Shown here: in pieces, positions 56,701 to 64,000 of the stretch
Layout of the letters: each line of letters opens with the position of its first letter
Position numbering within the stretch: the stretch's first letter is position 1
Assembly (NCBI GenBank): GCA_037951105.1
Contig: JBAMJV010000897.1
Coordinates: 1 to 64,000, forward strand
Reading direction: 5' to 3'
Length of the DNA stretch: 64,000 nucleotides
Source: Echinarachnius parma
Taxonomy: Eukaryota; Echinodermata; Echinoidea; Clypeasteroida; Echinarachniidae
Made by a program: the position numbers and the translations under genes
The notes under the pieces: model-generated
Databases searched by the model: none
The model's input: only the letters and a program-made list of their open reading frames with translations
Told to the model about the DNA's origin: nothing

Positions 56701-59511
56701 TAACCCCTTGCCCTAGTTCTAGTAGTTTAGTTCTGCCCTCGCAACACCGTTGCGCAAGTCATGAAATCATGTTGGCTTCGCGTAAGAAATGTGACTGGAT
56801 ATAGCAAAACCCTGCACTTGTCGGTAATTCATGTTTTGAAGAAAAGGGCATTTTAAGTTCACAAAATATGTGCAAAAGACATATATATTTGTAAAATTGA
56901 AACAAACATATCTTTGCCAATTATTGTCCAATTTTTTTAGAACAAAGCATCAAATGAAAGCTTGTGATGAGGCCTTTCTAATGGTATGACAATCTACATT
57001 TTGATTTTTAGTGACAAGTGCAGGGTTTTGCCATATCCGGTCACAAATCTACTTGTACAGTGTATTGATACAGATTCTTGTGCATGCTAATATCATTGAG
57101 TAAACAATGTACATTTACATGTAATCAGCTTTTTAGTTTAGTTTACTTTAACCAAAGCTCTCACGAACCTCGTTATCACGAACTTCGTTATCAGTTGGTA
57201 AACTCAAGGACTCATGACTAAACGCTGGACTATTCTATTGTCGTAGGAAACGTCTGGATTAGTCCATTCATGTCATGGGAAATGTGTGATGTCCTTATAA
57301 TGATCTTACTACAGAGCAAACAACCAACTGTAAATATTAGTGAGACTGTAGTATCTAGGTTATCTCCCAAAATGGTAATATTGTTGCCAAGAAATGTGCT
57401 CGTTACCAAATAACCTCATGATTTCATACCAGGAAGAAAAAAAATGACGAGGACTACTTTTCGAACTTTAAAATAATGCTCTAAAATTTATTTTTGAATT
57501 GCATTCTATGCAAATATACAGGGGCTCATTTTGACATTTCGGGGGAGGGGGGGGATTCGCCCCAACCCCCCCCCCCCTCCCCCATCTATTTTGTCCACTG
57601 TTTCATACTTTCTTATAATGAAGACATTGTGCTGTTGTAATTTTTCATTGATAATGTGCTATAAAAAGTAATTTTACTTAGTATTTTAGTGGATAAAGTA
57701 CAAATAGAAACAAGAATATTTCCTGTACTGTTAGTAGTTACAGTTCTACGTCTAGCTTGTAAAGCTGTTTCTGCAGGCATTTAAAAAACATACTGGCAAT
57801 ATCATTCCTTTAATGTGAACAAAAACAACTTTAAACCAAGATAGTCAGTTATTTATAGCTTTGAGTTATTAATTTGCTAATTGTCATTTTCAAACACACA
57901 TGGAAAAAGCTTTGTGTATTGTTTATATCTAGAACAATATATATGTAAATAAACACAAATATTAAAGGTGAACAAACAAACAAAACAAAAACAAAAACAA
58001 AAATCAAAATTCTCTTACCTCGATTTTTGCTTTGACTTCTCTTCCTCTTGCAAGCCGTCCACTTGTTGGTGAAGATCAAACACTGCAAACAAAATTAGGG
58101 GAAAAACAGTCAGTTTTTGTTTTGGGCCATCAAATATTGAGGAAATTATTCAACTGGCCCGATTGGACAAATGGCTTAAAAGTGTATTATCTTTATTTCT
58201 TTGTTTTTAATAAAAGCAATTTTTCATCAGTTTGGTGATTTAAATAACACCAGTAGCCTACCACCAGTCCTGAGGATTTTAGTGGAGGTAAACAATGTTT
58301 ATTTTCTGGGGAATAAACTCTATGAAAAATCATACTTTGGTATGCTCTTTTGGGTGTTTTGGAGGTAATCGCCAGAAGCTGTAAGTTTTCATTGGATGTT
58401 ATCTACTTAAAAAGTACTTACCGAGATGAGCCCTGTCTGAGATGCGTAGCCTCTCGTTCCAGCCGTTCAAACCTTTCTGCCGAGCCTGCTCGGCTTCGTC
58501 AAATAGTCCCGGTAAATGCACGACCAGGCCATTTCCTATACAAGAAGAAGGAAATGAGTTGTGAAAATGCAAAGGAGTAATAGCAGTGCTCAAAATTAGC
58601 CTTGGCGCGAAGTGCGAAGTCCTTTTAGCAGGGGTCCAGGGCCCGCTTTAGGGCCCTGGAAGCTCTGGGGTCCCAGATGCTCTCTGGTGCAATCTGAGCC
58701 TATTTTAGGGATCATTTCCCCTAAAATTCAACACAAGTTTATGGGTAATTTTTGTGTCATAGTTAGACATGAAAAGTACTGTTCATAAAAAAACACTGAA
58801 AAACTTTCGAGAATTACTGCGAGGGAGTGAAGGGACTGAGCGGGGGGAGGGTGTGGGAGGGGGTGTCCCCCCTCTCACGGTTGGGAGATTTTTCAATTTT
58901 GGGGTTCAGATTTGTGCAATCTGTTGCATTCTGTGGTGAGATTTTTAACCCTATTAATAAGAATCTGGAGTAAGAGGATTCCATTTAGCATGACACATAC
59001 TAAATCAGGCTCTGGGTAAACATTTTTATCATTACCAGCAAGCAGAGAGGATTAATTTTTTTTTTTATTTTTTATAATCGTAATTTTGTGACACAAAATG
59101 GTAAGGCGGAATTTAAAACAATAAATCGTAATGATTACGCCAAAATCGTAATAGTTGGCAGGTATGCTGAAGGATAAGAAATCAACTTAGGGATATGTGA
59201 GAGGGACCACCAAAGTCAACAGAAGGGTTATAGTAATTGAAGATTTCTTTTTTCCCTGCTAGGCAAACTTGAGGATTCTATTTAATACCAGGGGTGCTTT
59301 TTTTTATTGGAATGCAACATCAATGTTCATCCTCATACTCTTTGTTGAATGAAATGCCGAATAAATAATAACAATCTTAATATGAGATGCAATTTAATAG
59401 TGACATACCTATAACTGAAGTAGTATCTGCATGAATGATGCCACTCGGCAGAAGATGGAAGAAGTACTCCTTGGTCCCTACGACAACCGTGTGACCGGCA
59501 TTGTTGCCCCC
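32666..59511 (-). CDS. ADSS: Adenylosuccinate synthetase, 11 of its coding exons (5' exon outside the window)
   Basis: Cytosolic enzyme that condenses IMP with aspartate, using GTP, to adenylosuccinate, the first committed step to AMP. Exons in transcript order: 59409-59511, 58422-58535, 58019-58082, 38070-38177, 36540-36621, 36060-36186, 34814-34968, 34028-34152, 33521-33618, 33093-33242, 32666-32718. They sum to 1179 nt, or 392 residues and a TAG stop. Family signatures in order: [11 protein letters not shown] (the His of GHT is the IMP-site catalytic His, E. coli His41), [62 protein letters not shown] (guanine recognition), MPGW and C-terminal KWVGVGKS. The human protein has about 60 residues before GGNN, so only the first exon with GDEGKGK is missing. 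The single gene may represent the ancestor of vertebrate ADSS1 and ADSS2 (inference). Confidence 0.97.
33093..33242 (-). CDS. ADSS: ADSS coding exon 11
   Basis: [20 protein letters not shown] then [19 protein letters not shown], equivalent to human VEVQYKTLPGWNT and LPVNAQNYVRFIEDELQIP. Confidence 0.97.
33521..33618 (-). CDS. ADSS: ADSS coding exon 10
   Basis: [23 protein letters not shown] is the guanine-recognition motif. Human has LALTKLDILDMFTEIKVGV. Confidence 0.97.
34028..34152 (-). CDS. ADSS: ADSS coding exon 9
   Basis: [20 protein letters not shown] then [20 protein letters not shown], matching human GVTTGRKRRCGWLD and HMINGF. The human Gly-Arg-Lys is replaced by Lys-Arg-Arg. Confidence 0.97.
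34814..34968 (-). CDS. ADSS: ADSS coding exon 8
   Basis: [20 protein letters not shown] then [20 protein letters not shown] decayed partial copy of this exon lies about 150 nt upstream in the transcript (35027-35125). Confidence 0.97.
35027..35125 (-). pseudogene. Decayed partial duplicate of ADSS exon 8
   Basis: On the - strand it reads [16 protein letters not shown], matching exon 8, but lacks the TYPY codons, diverges after GVP-equivalent codons, keeps only a GTGTCTGCAAAGC echo of GVCKA, and has no equivalent donor. A still weaker third echo lies at about 35150-35230. It lies in the intron between exons 7 and 8. Confidence 0.85.
35436..35875. mobile_element. MITE with long inverted ends, ADSS intron 7
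   Basis: ATATGTGACCTTACACCACAA and AACGACC on the left are complementary to GGTCGTTTTG and TGGTGTAAGGTCACATAT on the right; about 28-bp ends with TA at the borders, Tc1/mariner-like. Confidence 0.8.
36060..36186 (-). CDS. ADSS: ADSS coding exon 7
   Basis: [17 protein letters not shown] then [18 protein letters not shown], the highly conserved VEGAN segment. Confidence 0.97.
36540..36621 (-). CDS. ADSS: ADSS coding exon 6
   Basis: [20 protein letters not shown] and AELERYK, equivalent to human KVLANQYKSIYPTLEIDIE and GELQKLK. Confidence 0.94.
37505..38033. mobile_element. Nested MITEs next to ADSS exon 5
   Basis: Outer ends CATTGCAGAAAGAGATATA and AGATCTCTTTCTGCAACGG are inverted. An inner element at about 37644-38003 has ends AAAGGGAGGCCTGTAAAG and CTTTACAGGTGCACCTTT. 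The outer element stops about 36 nt from the exon edge at 38070. A partial outer copy is at 33425-33480. Confidence 0.6.
38070..38177 (-). CDS. ADSS: ADSS coding exon 5
   Basis: [19 protein letters not shown] then [27 protein letters not shown] is a conserved ADSS nucleotide-binding loop. Confidence 0.97.
38984..39283. mobile_element. MITE, GGGGTGTTTCACAAAG family, copy 3
   Basis: Left end GGGGGAGTTTCACAAAG, right end CTTTGTGAAACACTCCC. The interior is collinear with 21237-21523. Confidence 0.8.
39441..39950. mobile_element. MITE with GTTCACACACA ends
   Basis: Left CCCGTGTTCACACACAAAAA then CCTTAATCAT; right ATGATTAAGGG then TTGTGTGTGTGAACAGGGGG. Internal inverted CATCACTAGCGATACGACG motifs flank a unique centre. 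Confidence 0.75.
42792..46370. mobile_element. Foldback Tc1-like element, interrupted
   Basis: Ends AACCCCTCAAAAAAAGTTCGG and CCGAACTTTTTTTGAGGGGTT, flanked by TA (42790-42791, 46371-46372). Long imperfect arms continue inward: GGTCAGAAGTCAAATGTCGC and GCGACATTTCACTTCTGACC. The GGGCAATTCC transposon (43970-45982) is inserted inside. Confidence 0.8.
43970..45982 (-). mobile_element. Non-autonomous DNA transposon, copy 2 (GGGCAATTCC family)
   Basis: Terminal GGGCAATTCCAAGCAAAC at 43970 and complement ending at 45982. Perfect 4-bp target duplication TGTA (43966-43969, 45983-45986). It is opposite in orientation to copy 1 and collinear with it except for the 188-bp insert. It keeps several GTCACGGCGTTAC 13-mers (near 44331, 44494, 45562, 45576, 45774). 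Confidence 0.85.
47270..48230. promoter_or_regulatory. CpG-richer patch, possible internal promoter
   Basis: CG dinucleotides are visibly denser than in the surrounding intron. The patch includes an inverted repeat CGGGCCGAGATACACATT / AATGTGTATCTCGGCCCG (about 47686-47757) and a direct repeat AATCGTAAACAA(C/T)GTGGGTAAATTT (47433, 47646). Function inferred only. Confidence 0.3.
47910..49642 (+). CDS. Speculative two-exon small ORF inside the ADSS intron
   Basis: ATGG|GTAAGTG at 47910-47913 has a consensus donor. TTTATTTCTTTTTGCAG precedes 49446. Joining 47910-47913 to 49446-49642 gives a 66-residue frame ([20 protein letters not shown]...) ending TGA. The start lies in the CpG-richer patch. 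No family is recognised, and chance is a serious alternative; a non-coding transcript or no transcript at all would also fit. Confidence 0.2.
48258..48420. repeat. Degenerate tandem of GTGCGATACGCCATTTAGG
   Basis: Four to five variants at about 48262, 48293, 48325, 48360 and 48405 with GGGTCCATTCAGAAA spacers. Confidence 0.7.
49115..49250. repeat. GCCCC-rich repeat, copy 3
   Basis: CCCCCAGGATATTG, AATAGCCCCC, TTTAGTAGGTAGCCCCTAAA and AAAGTAACCCC in the family order. Confidence 0.65.
51638..51896. repeat. GGGCTCGACAC-family copy, reversed
   Basis: Internal CCCGTTCGGGCAAG and CCCGATCAAGCAACC; ends TGTCGAGCCCTG at about 51896. Confidence 0.6.
52055..52210. repeat. SINE with ATT tail
   Basis: GATGGTGCGCAAGTAATTGTG, CTGTACCTGATGACC and TATAGCGCTCTATAAATGG, then (TTA)n at 52193-52213. 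The fullest copy of the family in the window. Confidence 0.6.
52215..52590. repeat. Dispersed repeat, second copy of 17195-17600
   Basis: Same strand and block order as the copy in NXF1 intron 10. Confidence 0.75.
53595..54490. repeat. TG-rich (GTATGTGTGCATGT-like) low-complexity DNA split by a MITE
   Basis: Degenerate GTATGTG/GCATGTG words at 53595-53960 and 54215-54485 produce long His/Thr/Tyr or Cys/Val open frames with no coding value. A pogo-like MITE lies between them. Confidence 0.85.
53995..54159. mobile_element. Pogo/Tigger-like MITE
   Basis: Starts CAGTGGAACCTCATTATCAC and ends AATGAAGTTTCACTG, flanked by TA on both sides. Confidence 0.7.
54790..55480. repeat. Degenerate GATGAT-rich zone
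   Basis: Irregular ATGATGGTGGTAATGATG words; continues at 55975-56155 beyond the hAT insertion. Confidence 0.85.
55568..55971. mobile_element. hAT-like non-autonomous element, copy 2
   Basis: Perfect 8-bp target duplication GGTAAAAT (55560-55567, 55972-55979). The right end ATTCGATTTGACTCAGCTCTA matches copy 1; the left end has diverged or lost its inverted repeat (TAGTTTTG...). The interior is collinear with 10442-10968 on the opposite strand. Confidence 0.85.
56790..57048. mobile_element. MITE with ~30-bp inverted ends
   Basis: TGTGACTGGATATAGCAAAA and CCCTGCACTTGTC on the left are complementary to GACAAGTGCAGGG and TTTTGCCATATCCGGTCACA on the right. Confidence 0.75.
58019..58082 (-). CDS. 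ADSS: ADSS coding exon 4
   Basis: A 64-nt exon encoding [20 protein letters not shown] (human VFDFHQAADGIQEQQRQEQ). It is followed by the 19.8-kb intron. Confidence 0.94.
58422..58535 (-). CDS. ADSS: ADSS coding exon 3
   Basis: [20 protein letters not shown] then RISDRAHL, matching human [20 protein letters not shown] and LIISDRAHI. Confidence 0.96.
59409..59511 (-). CDS. ADSS: ADSS coding exon 2 (first in the window)
   Basis: [11 protein letters not shown], the IMP-site segment with its catalytic His, then [18 protein letters not shown]. It starts in phase 0 after a CATTACAG acceptor, as at the equivalent human exon boundary. Confidence 0.96.
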
Positions 59512-60569
59512 CTGTAATGGTAAAAGAGAAACAATAATAATCAATCTTGATAACTGAAATACTATATACACAATAAACTTGATAATAATTGCCCGTTTGA
59601 GCAAAACAGAAGGAATAAAATAGAACTTTCAGCACAGCAGTTGTGGAAAAAAGCATAAATCAACAAATTACAATCCATAAATCAATCAATCAATTAATCA
59701 AACAACTACCGTAATCAAATTTCACCCTCTTTAAACCAAAGTTAATACCACAGCAACATTTAATATTGATGACATCTGATGACAAGGATTTGGGATAGCT
59801 TCTACTACCAGTATTTGGTATGCATGTGTGTGTGTGGGTGGTTGGGTAGGAGGTGGATTATAGATCTGGCTAATTGATTATATGGAATTGGGTAGTATTT
59901 TTACCACAACTCGACCACTTCCGTTTTCCTTCCACACAGGCTTTATCCTTATCACACCCAAATTTAATGACCGTATATGAAGTGGTTCACTTTGAGAAAA
60001 TTTGAATATTTTAAAATGTGTATTTATGGGAAACGATCTTACACCAGTCCAGAGTACAAGGTAGTTAAGTAATGTAATTTTAAAACAAAAATGATCAACA
60101 AAAATAATGATCATCCAAGCAACATTATCGACTCTCATGATTTTAATGAAAGTGGGGCCAACCAGTTACCTTGAAAACGGTAATAAGTCAAATGATGGTA
60201 AATAGGGCAATATTTCAGACTGAAATGAGACTTTCTTTCATTCGATTCCGAAATGGTGTAAATGCAGCTGTTTGCATGTGAAGTGGGAAATAAATCTGCC
60301 TCCCAATTCCACCAATTCTCCGCAATTCCATCTTTCCTCCCACCAATGACATCATACGATGAAGCTCCTCTTTTCTCCACCTTCTCGCTACTTAATAATC
60401 CGGATGCGGACGCATTTCTCCTTAATTGCGAGTGGTTTTTTTTTTCTAGGACGGCAGCTTCTATTTGCGGCGCTCAAACAATCTCTCTTGATCCATCAAC
60501 CTCACCCCGAGAATAGAACGTCAACTGAGGTAGTGAGAATCCATTTTCTCCACTCTTCCGCAGGTAATG

Positions 60570-61290
60570 AAAATGGCGTCATGCTAATGCACTTCCTGAT
60601 TATCCTCAGACAGGCAGATATATGCTATTCTGCAGGTGGGTTACAGGTAGCTCGTGTATCATGGTCCTAAAAGAATTGTATAACTTCTTAGCAAGGACCT
60701 AATGAAAATATCTTCACAGAAATTAAAGAATAGAAAATGGCATCATGCTAATTAATGCTCTTCCTGATTATCCTCAGAGAGAGGCAGATGCTATACAGTC
60801 AAACCTGTGTATAGTGACCCTTCAAGGGAAACAAGAACAGTGGCCATTTGATATCTAGACAGGTTCTATGACACTGTTTTTCTCTTCAGGGTTCACGCCT
60901 GGTGGCTGTTTTTAGACAGGTGGCCACTAAGACAGGTTTGACTGTACATATATGCTATTTAGTAGGGGGATTACAGGTAGCTCGTGTATCATGGTCCTCA
61001 GAGTTTTATAACTTCTTAGCAACATTTCAGGGAAATATCTTTACAGAAATTAAAGAATAGAAAAATTGCGTCATGCTATTAACTTGTTCCCTTCGAGATT
61101 CTGAAATCCCCATAGATTTTGTACAAAGCCCACTCGGTTCCCGTAGTCAAGGGGTTAATGCGCTTCCTGATTATTCTCAGACAGTTTGGATGCTATTCAC
61201 TGGTGGGTTTACAGGTAGCTTGTGAATATAAAAGTTGGGTAACTTTCCACTTTTCAACAACAATCTCATGAAAATATCTTTACAAAACGG
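60570..61290. repeat. Segment triplication with later insertions
   Basis: GTCATGCTAAT..CTTCCTGATTATCCTCAGA, TACAGGTAGCTCGTGTATC, TATAACTTCTTAGCAA and ATATCTT.ACAGAAATTAAAG recur three times. Unit 2 is split by the 60796-60944 MITE, unit 3 by a CCCACTCGGTTCCCGTAG repeat unit (about 61080-61160). Confidence 0.8.
60796..60944. mobile_element. TA-flanked MITE with CAGTCAAACCTG ends
   Basis: Starts CAGTCAAACCTGTGTATAG, ends AAGACAGGTTTGACTG, flanked by TA. Decayed relatives are near 25625-25790, 32170-32250 and 33310-33420. Confidence 0.75.
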
Positions 61291-62734
61291 GTAGAACAAT
61301 ATTTACTCAAAATAAGCACAGGCCTGCTGTCCCAGGCCAACTAAAAATAATCTTCGGGCCACCAAATTTCATTGATGATTAATTCTATTTGCCCGAAAGG
61401 GCAATCAAATCTAAAATAATTTGTTTAGGTCTTTATTTGTTTGGGGCCACCAGATTCAAGTTTTGGGCCAGTAGAATTTTGAAAATCTTGTTTTTACTGT
61501 ACCACAAAGGCACCATAATGGTTAAAACCAACAAGAAAGCTGGCGAGATTCCAATAATACTTGAGTATAGTCATTGTTCTGAGTTCTGACTACTGGTGAT
61601 GTATAATACACACAAATAAAAGTCTGTTCCAAGTTTGATTGACCTTTAAAACCAATTGAACTACTGAATAAAAAAAATTAACAAGAGAGATGGAGATGGA
61701 GATCGATAACTTTATCTGGCTCATTATACATTCAATAAATATACGTCAATGATAGAGCTATTTTGGCTTGAATTATGAAATGGCGATTAATGACGTTCTT
61801 GCCCACTGAAAGGCTATTCACACTCAGTATATCAACAGCTATAACTATAAGCTCAGGGCTGAATTTGAAAGACCCTCATATGGACTATTATGGTTTAATG
61901 AAATTTGTAACAACTATAAAGCATGATTTATCACATGTAATAAAAATTCAATGTAATGGCTGCATTCACGTCATCAATTGATAAATTGGGAAATAGTTCT
62001 GAAAAACACCTTTGTCCTTTACACATTTTACAGATGTAGCCACGTATTTCCTGTGATAAAAACAGCCATCTAAACTCGTCAACTCTTCAAACGTCATGAT
62101 CACATTCACGTCACCGATCTAGATTGAAATATTGCAACGATAGAAACCCTTTGGCCTTTCTATGTGATTAGATCGTCATACTCCCTCCCACAAACAATTT
62201 GTACACAATTACCTATAGATGCTGTTGTTCGATTCTGTGCTAATGTGCTACCACTGTTATTGAAATAAGAGAAAAGACGGTAGGGAGCTGTGGGGGAGGG
62301 TTGGACGGTCTATTGAGGGCTGGAGGGGGGGGGGGGGGGGGGGGGAGTGTGGATGGTCTATTGCGGCTGCAGCTCTCCTGGAGTGTTGTGATGTTCTTTC
62401 AATTCTCACAACATCAAATTTGGCAATTAACTTCAAGTGTCCCCCCCCCCCCACAAAAACTAGAAGCAGTCTCCCTCCCCCTTGTTAGCCAATGGATATT
62501 ACTCACCCCCCCCACCCCCTCAGTAGCCTTTCTATGTTACCCTCCCCTCCCCCTCCTTGTTAGACCATGCTACACTTACCACTTTATAATTTATTAATTT
62601 TTTAAAGATCCCCATGAAAAGTATGAAATTAAAAAATTGCCATACCCATCAATCATCCCTTATCCTTTGCCCATTCATCGCAGGTCCATGGATGCACTTA
62701 CAACCATATTGAAGTTGATCAAATGCACGCCACC

Positions 62735-62880
62735 CCTAGTGACTTTTGATGCCCCATAATTTTCAAAATAGCCCCCTGAAATCAGTAGGTAGCCCATAAA
62801 ATTACCATATTATGTGAACATTTTCTGGATATCCATCAGATTGGAAAAGTAGCCCCATAAAATTAAAAATTAAATCCTGC
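62735..62880. repeat. GCCCC-rich repeat, copy 4
   Basis: AATAGCCCCCTGAAATCAGT, AGGTAGCCCATAAAATTACC, ATCCATCAGATTGG and AGTAGCCCC in family order. Confidence 0.7.
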
Positions 62881-64000
62881 ATTGTACATTTAACTTCCTA
62901 TGGCAGTTGCCCCAATTGCTGGTGGTAATCAAAAATTAATGTTTGGGTAAGTAAATTTTAAAAATGGCCTAGTTAGGTTGCCCGATCATGCGACTGACAT
63001 TTATGTACAACTGTGAGCCTAGAATGTAATTCCTTACATGTAAATCTGATCTAGAAGTAAGCAGGAAAGTAATTTTTCTGATTTTGGCAAGTCAAATTTG
63101 ATCATTTCTGATATTACTTGCCCAAACAGGCCAGCAGAAAAAAAAGTTAGTGTGTATGCTTGCCTAAAAGATGGTAAAATGTCAAGCTGATCGACATCTC
63201 CACTTTTGGAATTACCATTTTATCCCAAGATCATAATATTCCAGCATAATTCTGCATCAATTAACATTTTCATTAAAACTCATACATTTCTCTATCCGCA
63301 TCCATGCACATTTACCTACTAGCCCAACGATAATACGGTTATCAACTGCACGCCACCCCTACAGACTGTACAGTCCCTGCCATAACATGTCATGGGGTAA
63401 AAGGGCAAGTTGACATCTCACTGACTATGATAGGCAGCTGACATTTAGGCGGTCGCTTGGCTGTCGAGATACCGGCATCTTAAAGGGACACTATATTTGT
63501 GGTATTGCAGACTAATTATATAGATCTGTACAAACCGTGGTCAAGAGGTGGCTGGAACCTTCAGTAAGAGAAAGTGTTCATAAAAACATCTCATTTCTAA
63601 TTTCAACATTTACATTATTTTCTGATTATTTAAAGAAATTTAACCTTTTTTGATAAAAAAAATGCATGATATTTTAGCCAATCCTTATCCCCATATATTG
63701 AATTTTTCCAATTTGCCACTCTGCCACTTTTTAAGGGACAGTTTTTAATAGGGGTATTGAATGTTTTCCTTACTATTTCCTAGAGTTACATTGTAAATAC
63801 ATGTATTTTGTTTCTCTGGAGCCTGGAGAGCCCTCTTACCCAAGTGGATCCTCTCCTCAACCCCCCCCCCCCCCCACCCCAACCTCCTTTCTATCGGGGA
63901 AATGCACCTTAAAGGGATTAGCATAACATTTAAATTTATATAACAAAATACATTTAAATAAGTTAAAATTCATTGTCCACCGAGTACTGTACTTGACCAT

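Larger units (their letters stand above)
38178..58018. other. ADSS 19.8-kb intron
   Basis: The gap between two small conserved exons. It contains at least two MITEs, a 3.6-kb foldback with a nested transposon, a CpG-richer patch with a possible independent transcript (47270-49642), TG-rich and GAT-rich low-complexity zones, and a second hAT copy. No ADSS exon is missing: the flanking exons join directly in frame. Confidence 0.9.
59512..64000. other. Part of ADSS intron 1, no coding exon seen
   Basis: No GDEGKGK-encoding exon is found. It holds a triplicated segment (60570-61290), a TA-flanked MITE (60796-60944), GGGCTCGACAC-family fragments (61315-61510, 62930-63150), poly-G and poly-C runs (62326-62345, 62443-62452, 63859-63875) and a GCCCC repeat (62735-62880). 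Confidence 0.7.

Noticed and set aside
62640-62690. A minus-strand DEWAKDKG-like stretch that could be mistaken for the ADSS GDEGKGK P-loop
   Set aside because: The key glycines are absent, it runs into a stop at once and has no splice context; the real exon should lie beyond 64000.
1-64000. CRISPR arrays, rRNA, tRNA, riboswitches, bacterial operons
   Set aside because: None seen; the tandem arrays present lack regular spacers, and the genes are spliced animal genes.

Overview
This is an AT-rich stretch of animal nuclear genome carrying two convergent, intron-rich housekeeping genes. On the + strand is a complete 19-exon coding region for the mRNA export receptor NXF1 (TAP), 763-24465, giving a 776-residue protein. 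On the - strand is adenylosuccinate synthetase (ADSS), 32666-59511, with 11 coding exons (392 residues) in the window; its first coding exon, with the GDEGKGK P-loop, lies beyond base 64000. All introns used in both models are GT-AG, and all reading frames join without a break. The genes are tail to tail, with about 8.2 kb between the two stop codons. The protein sequences are recognisably metazoan. The single ADSS, long repeat-filled introns, small SINEs with ATT tails and many foldback MITEs fit a marine invertebrate, perhaps an echinoderm or other ambulacrarian; that placement is inference. No rRNA, tRNA, CRISPR or bacterial-type gene was found. Layout: 1-762 is upstream sequence with a ~35-bp degenerate tandem array and two long poly-C tracts. 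763-24465 is NXF1: a glycine/RGG-rich N-terminus, a YNPY motif, the RNA-binding domain, leucine-rich repeats, an NTF2-like domain and a C-terminal UBA-like TAP-C domain. 24466 to about 27960 is its likely 3' UTR. About 28000-30100 is intergenic, with hairpin elements and a three-unit tandem array. About 30100-32665 is the possible ADSS 3' UTR. 32666-59511 is ADSS, including one 19.8-kb intron (38178-58018) packed with nested transposons, GAT-rich and TG-rich low-complexity DNA, and a CpG-richer patch that may start a separate + strand transcript. 59512-64000 is ADSS intron 1 (partial), with a triplicated segment. NXF1 acts with NXT1 at the nuclear pore in bulk mRNA export. ADSS catalyses the first committed step from IMP to AMP in the cytosol. 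They share no pathway, and nothing here suggests co-regulation beyond their convergent arrangement. The most unusual material is in the mobile DNA. Two 2.0-2.2 kb copies of a non-autonomous transposon have matching terminal inverted repeats, perfect 4-bp target duplications and many internal copies of a 13-mer; one sits inside another transposon and the other carries an insertion. A two-copy family and at least two single elements look hAT-like by end sequence and 7-8 bp target duplications. Partial exon duplications are present in both genes. I saw no obvious undescribed biochemical system, and the functional readings of the repeats are inference.
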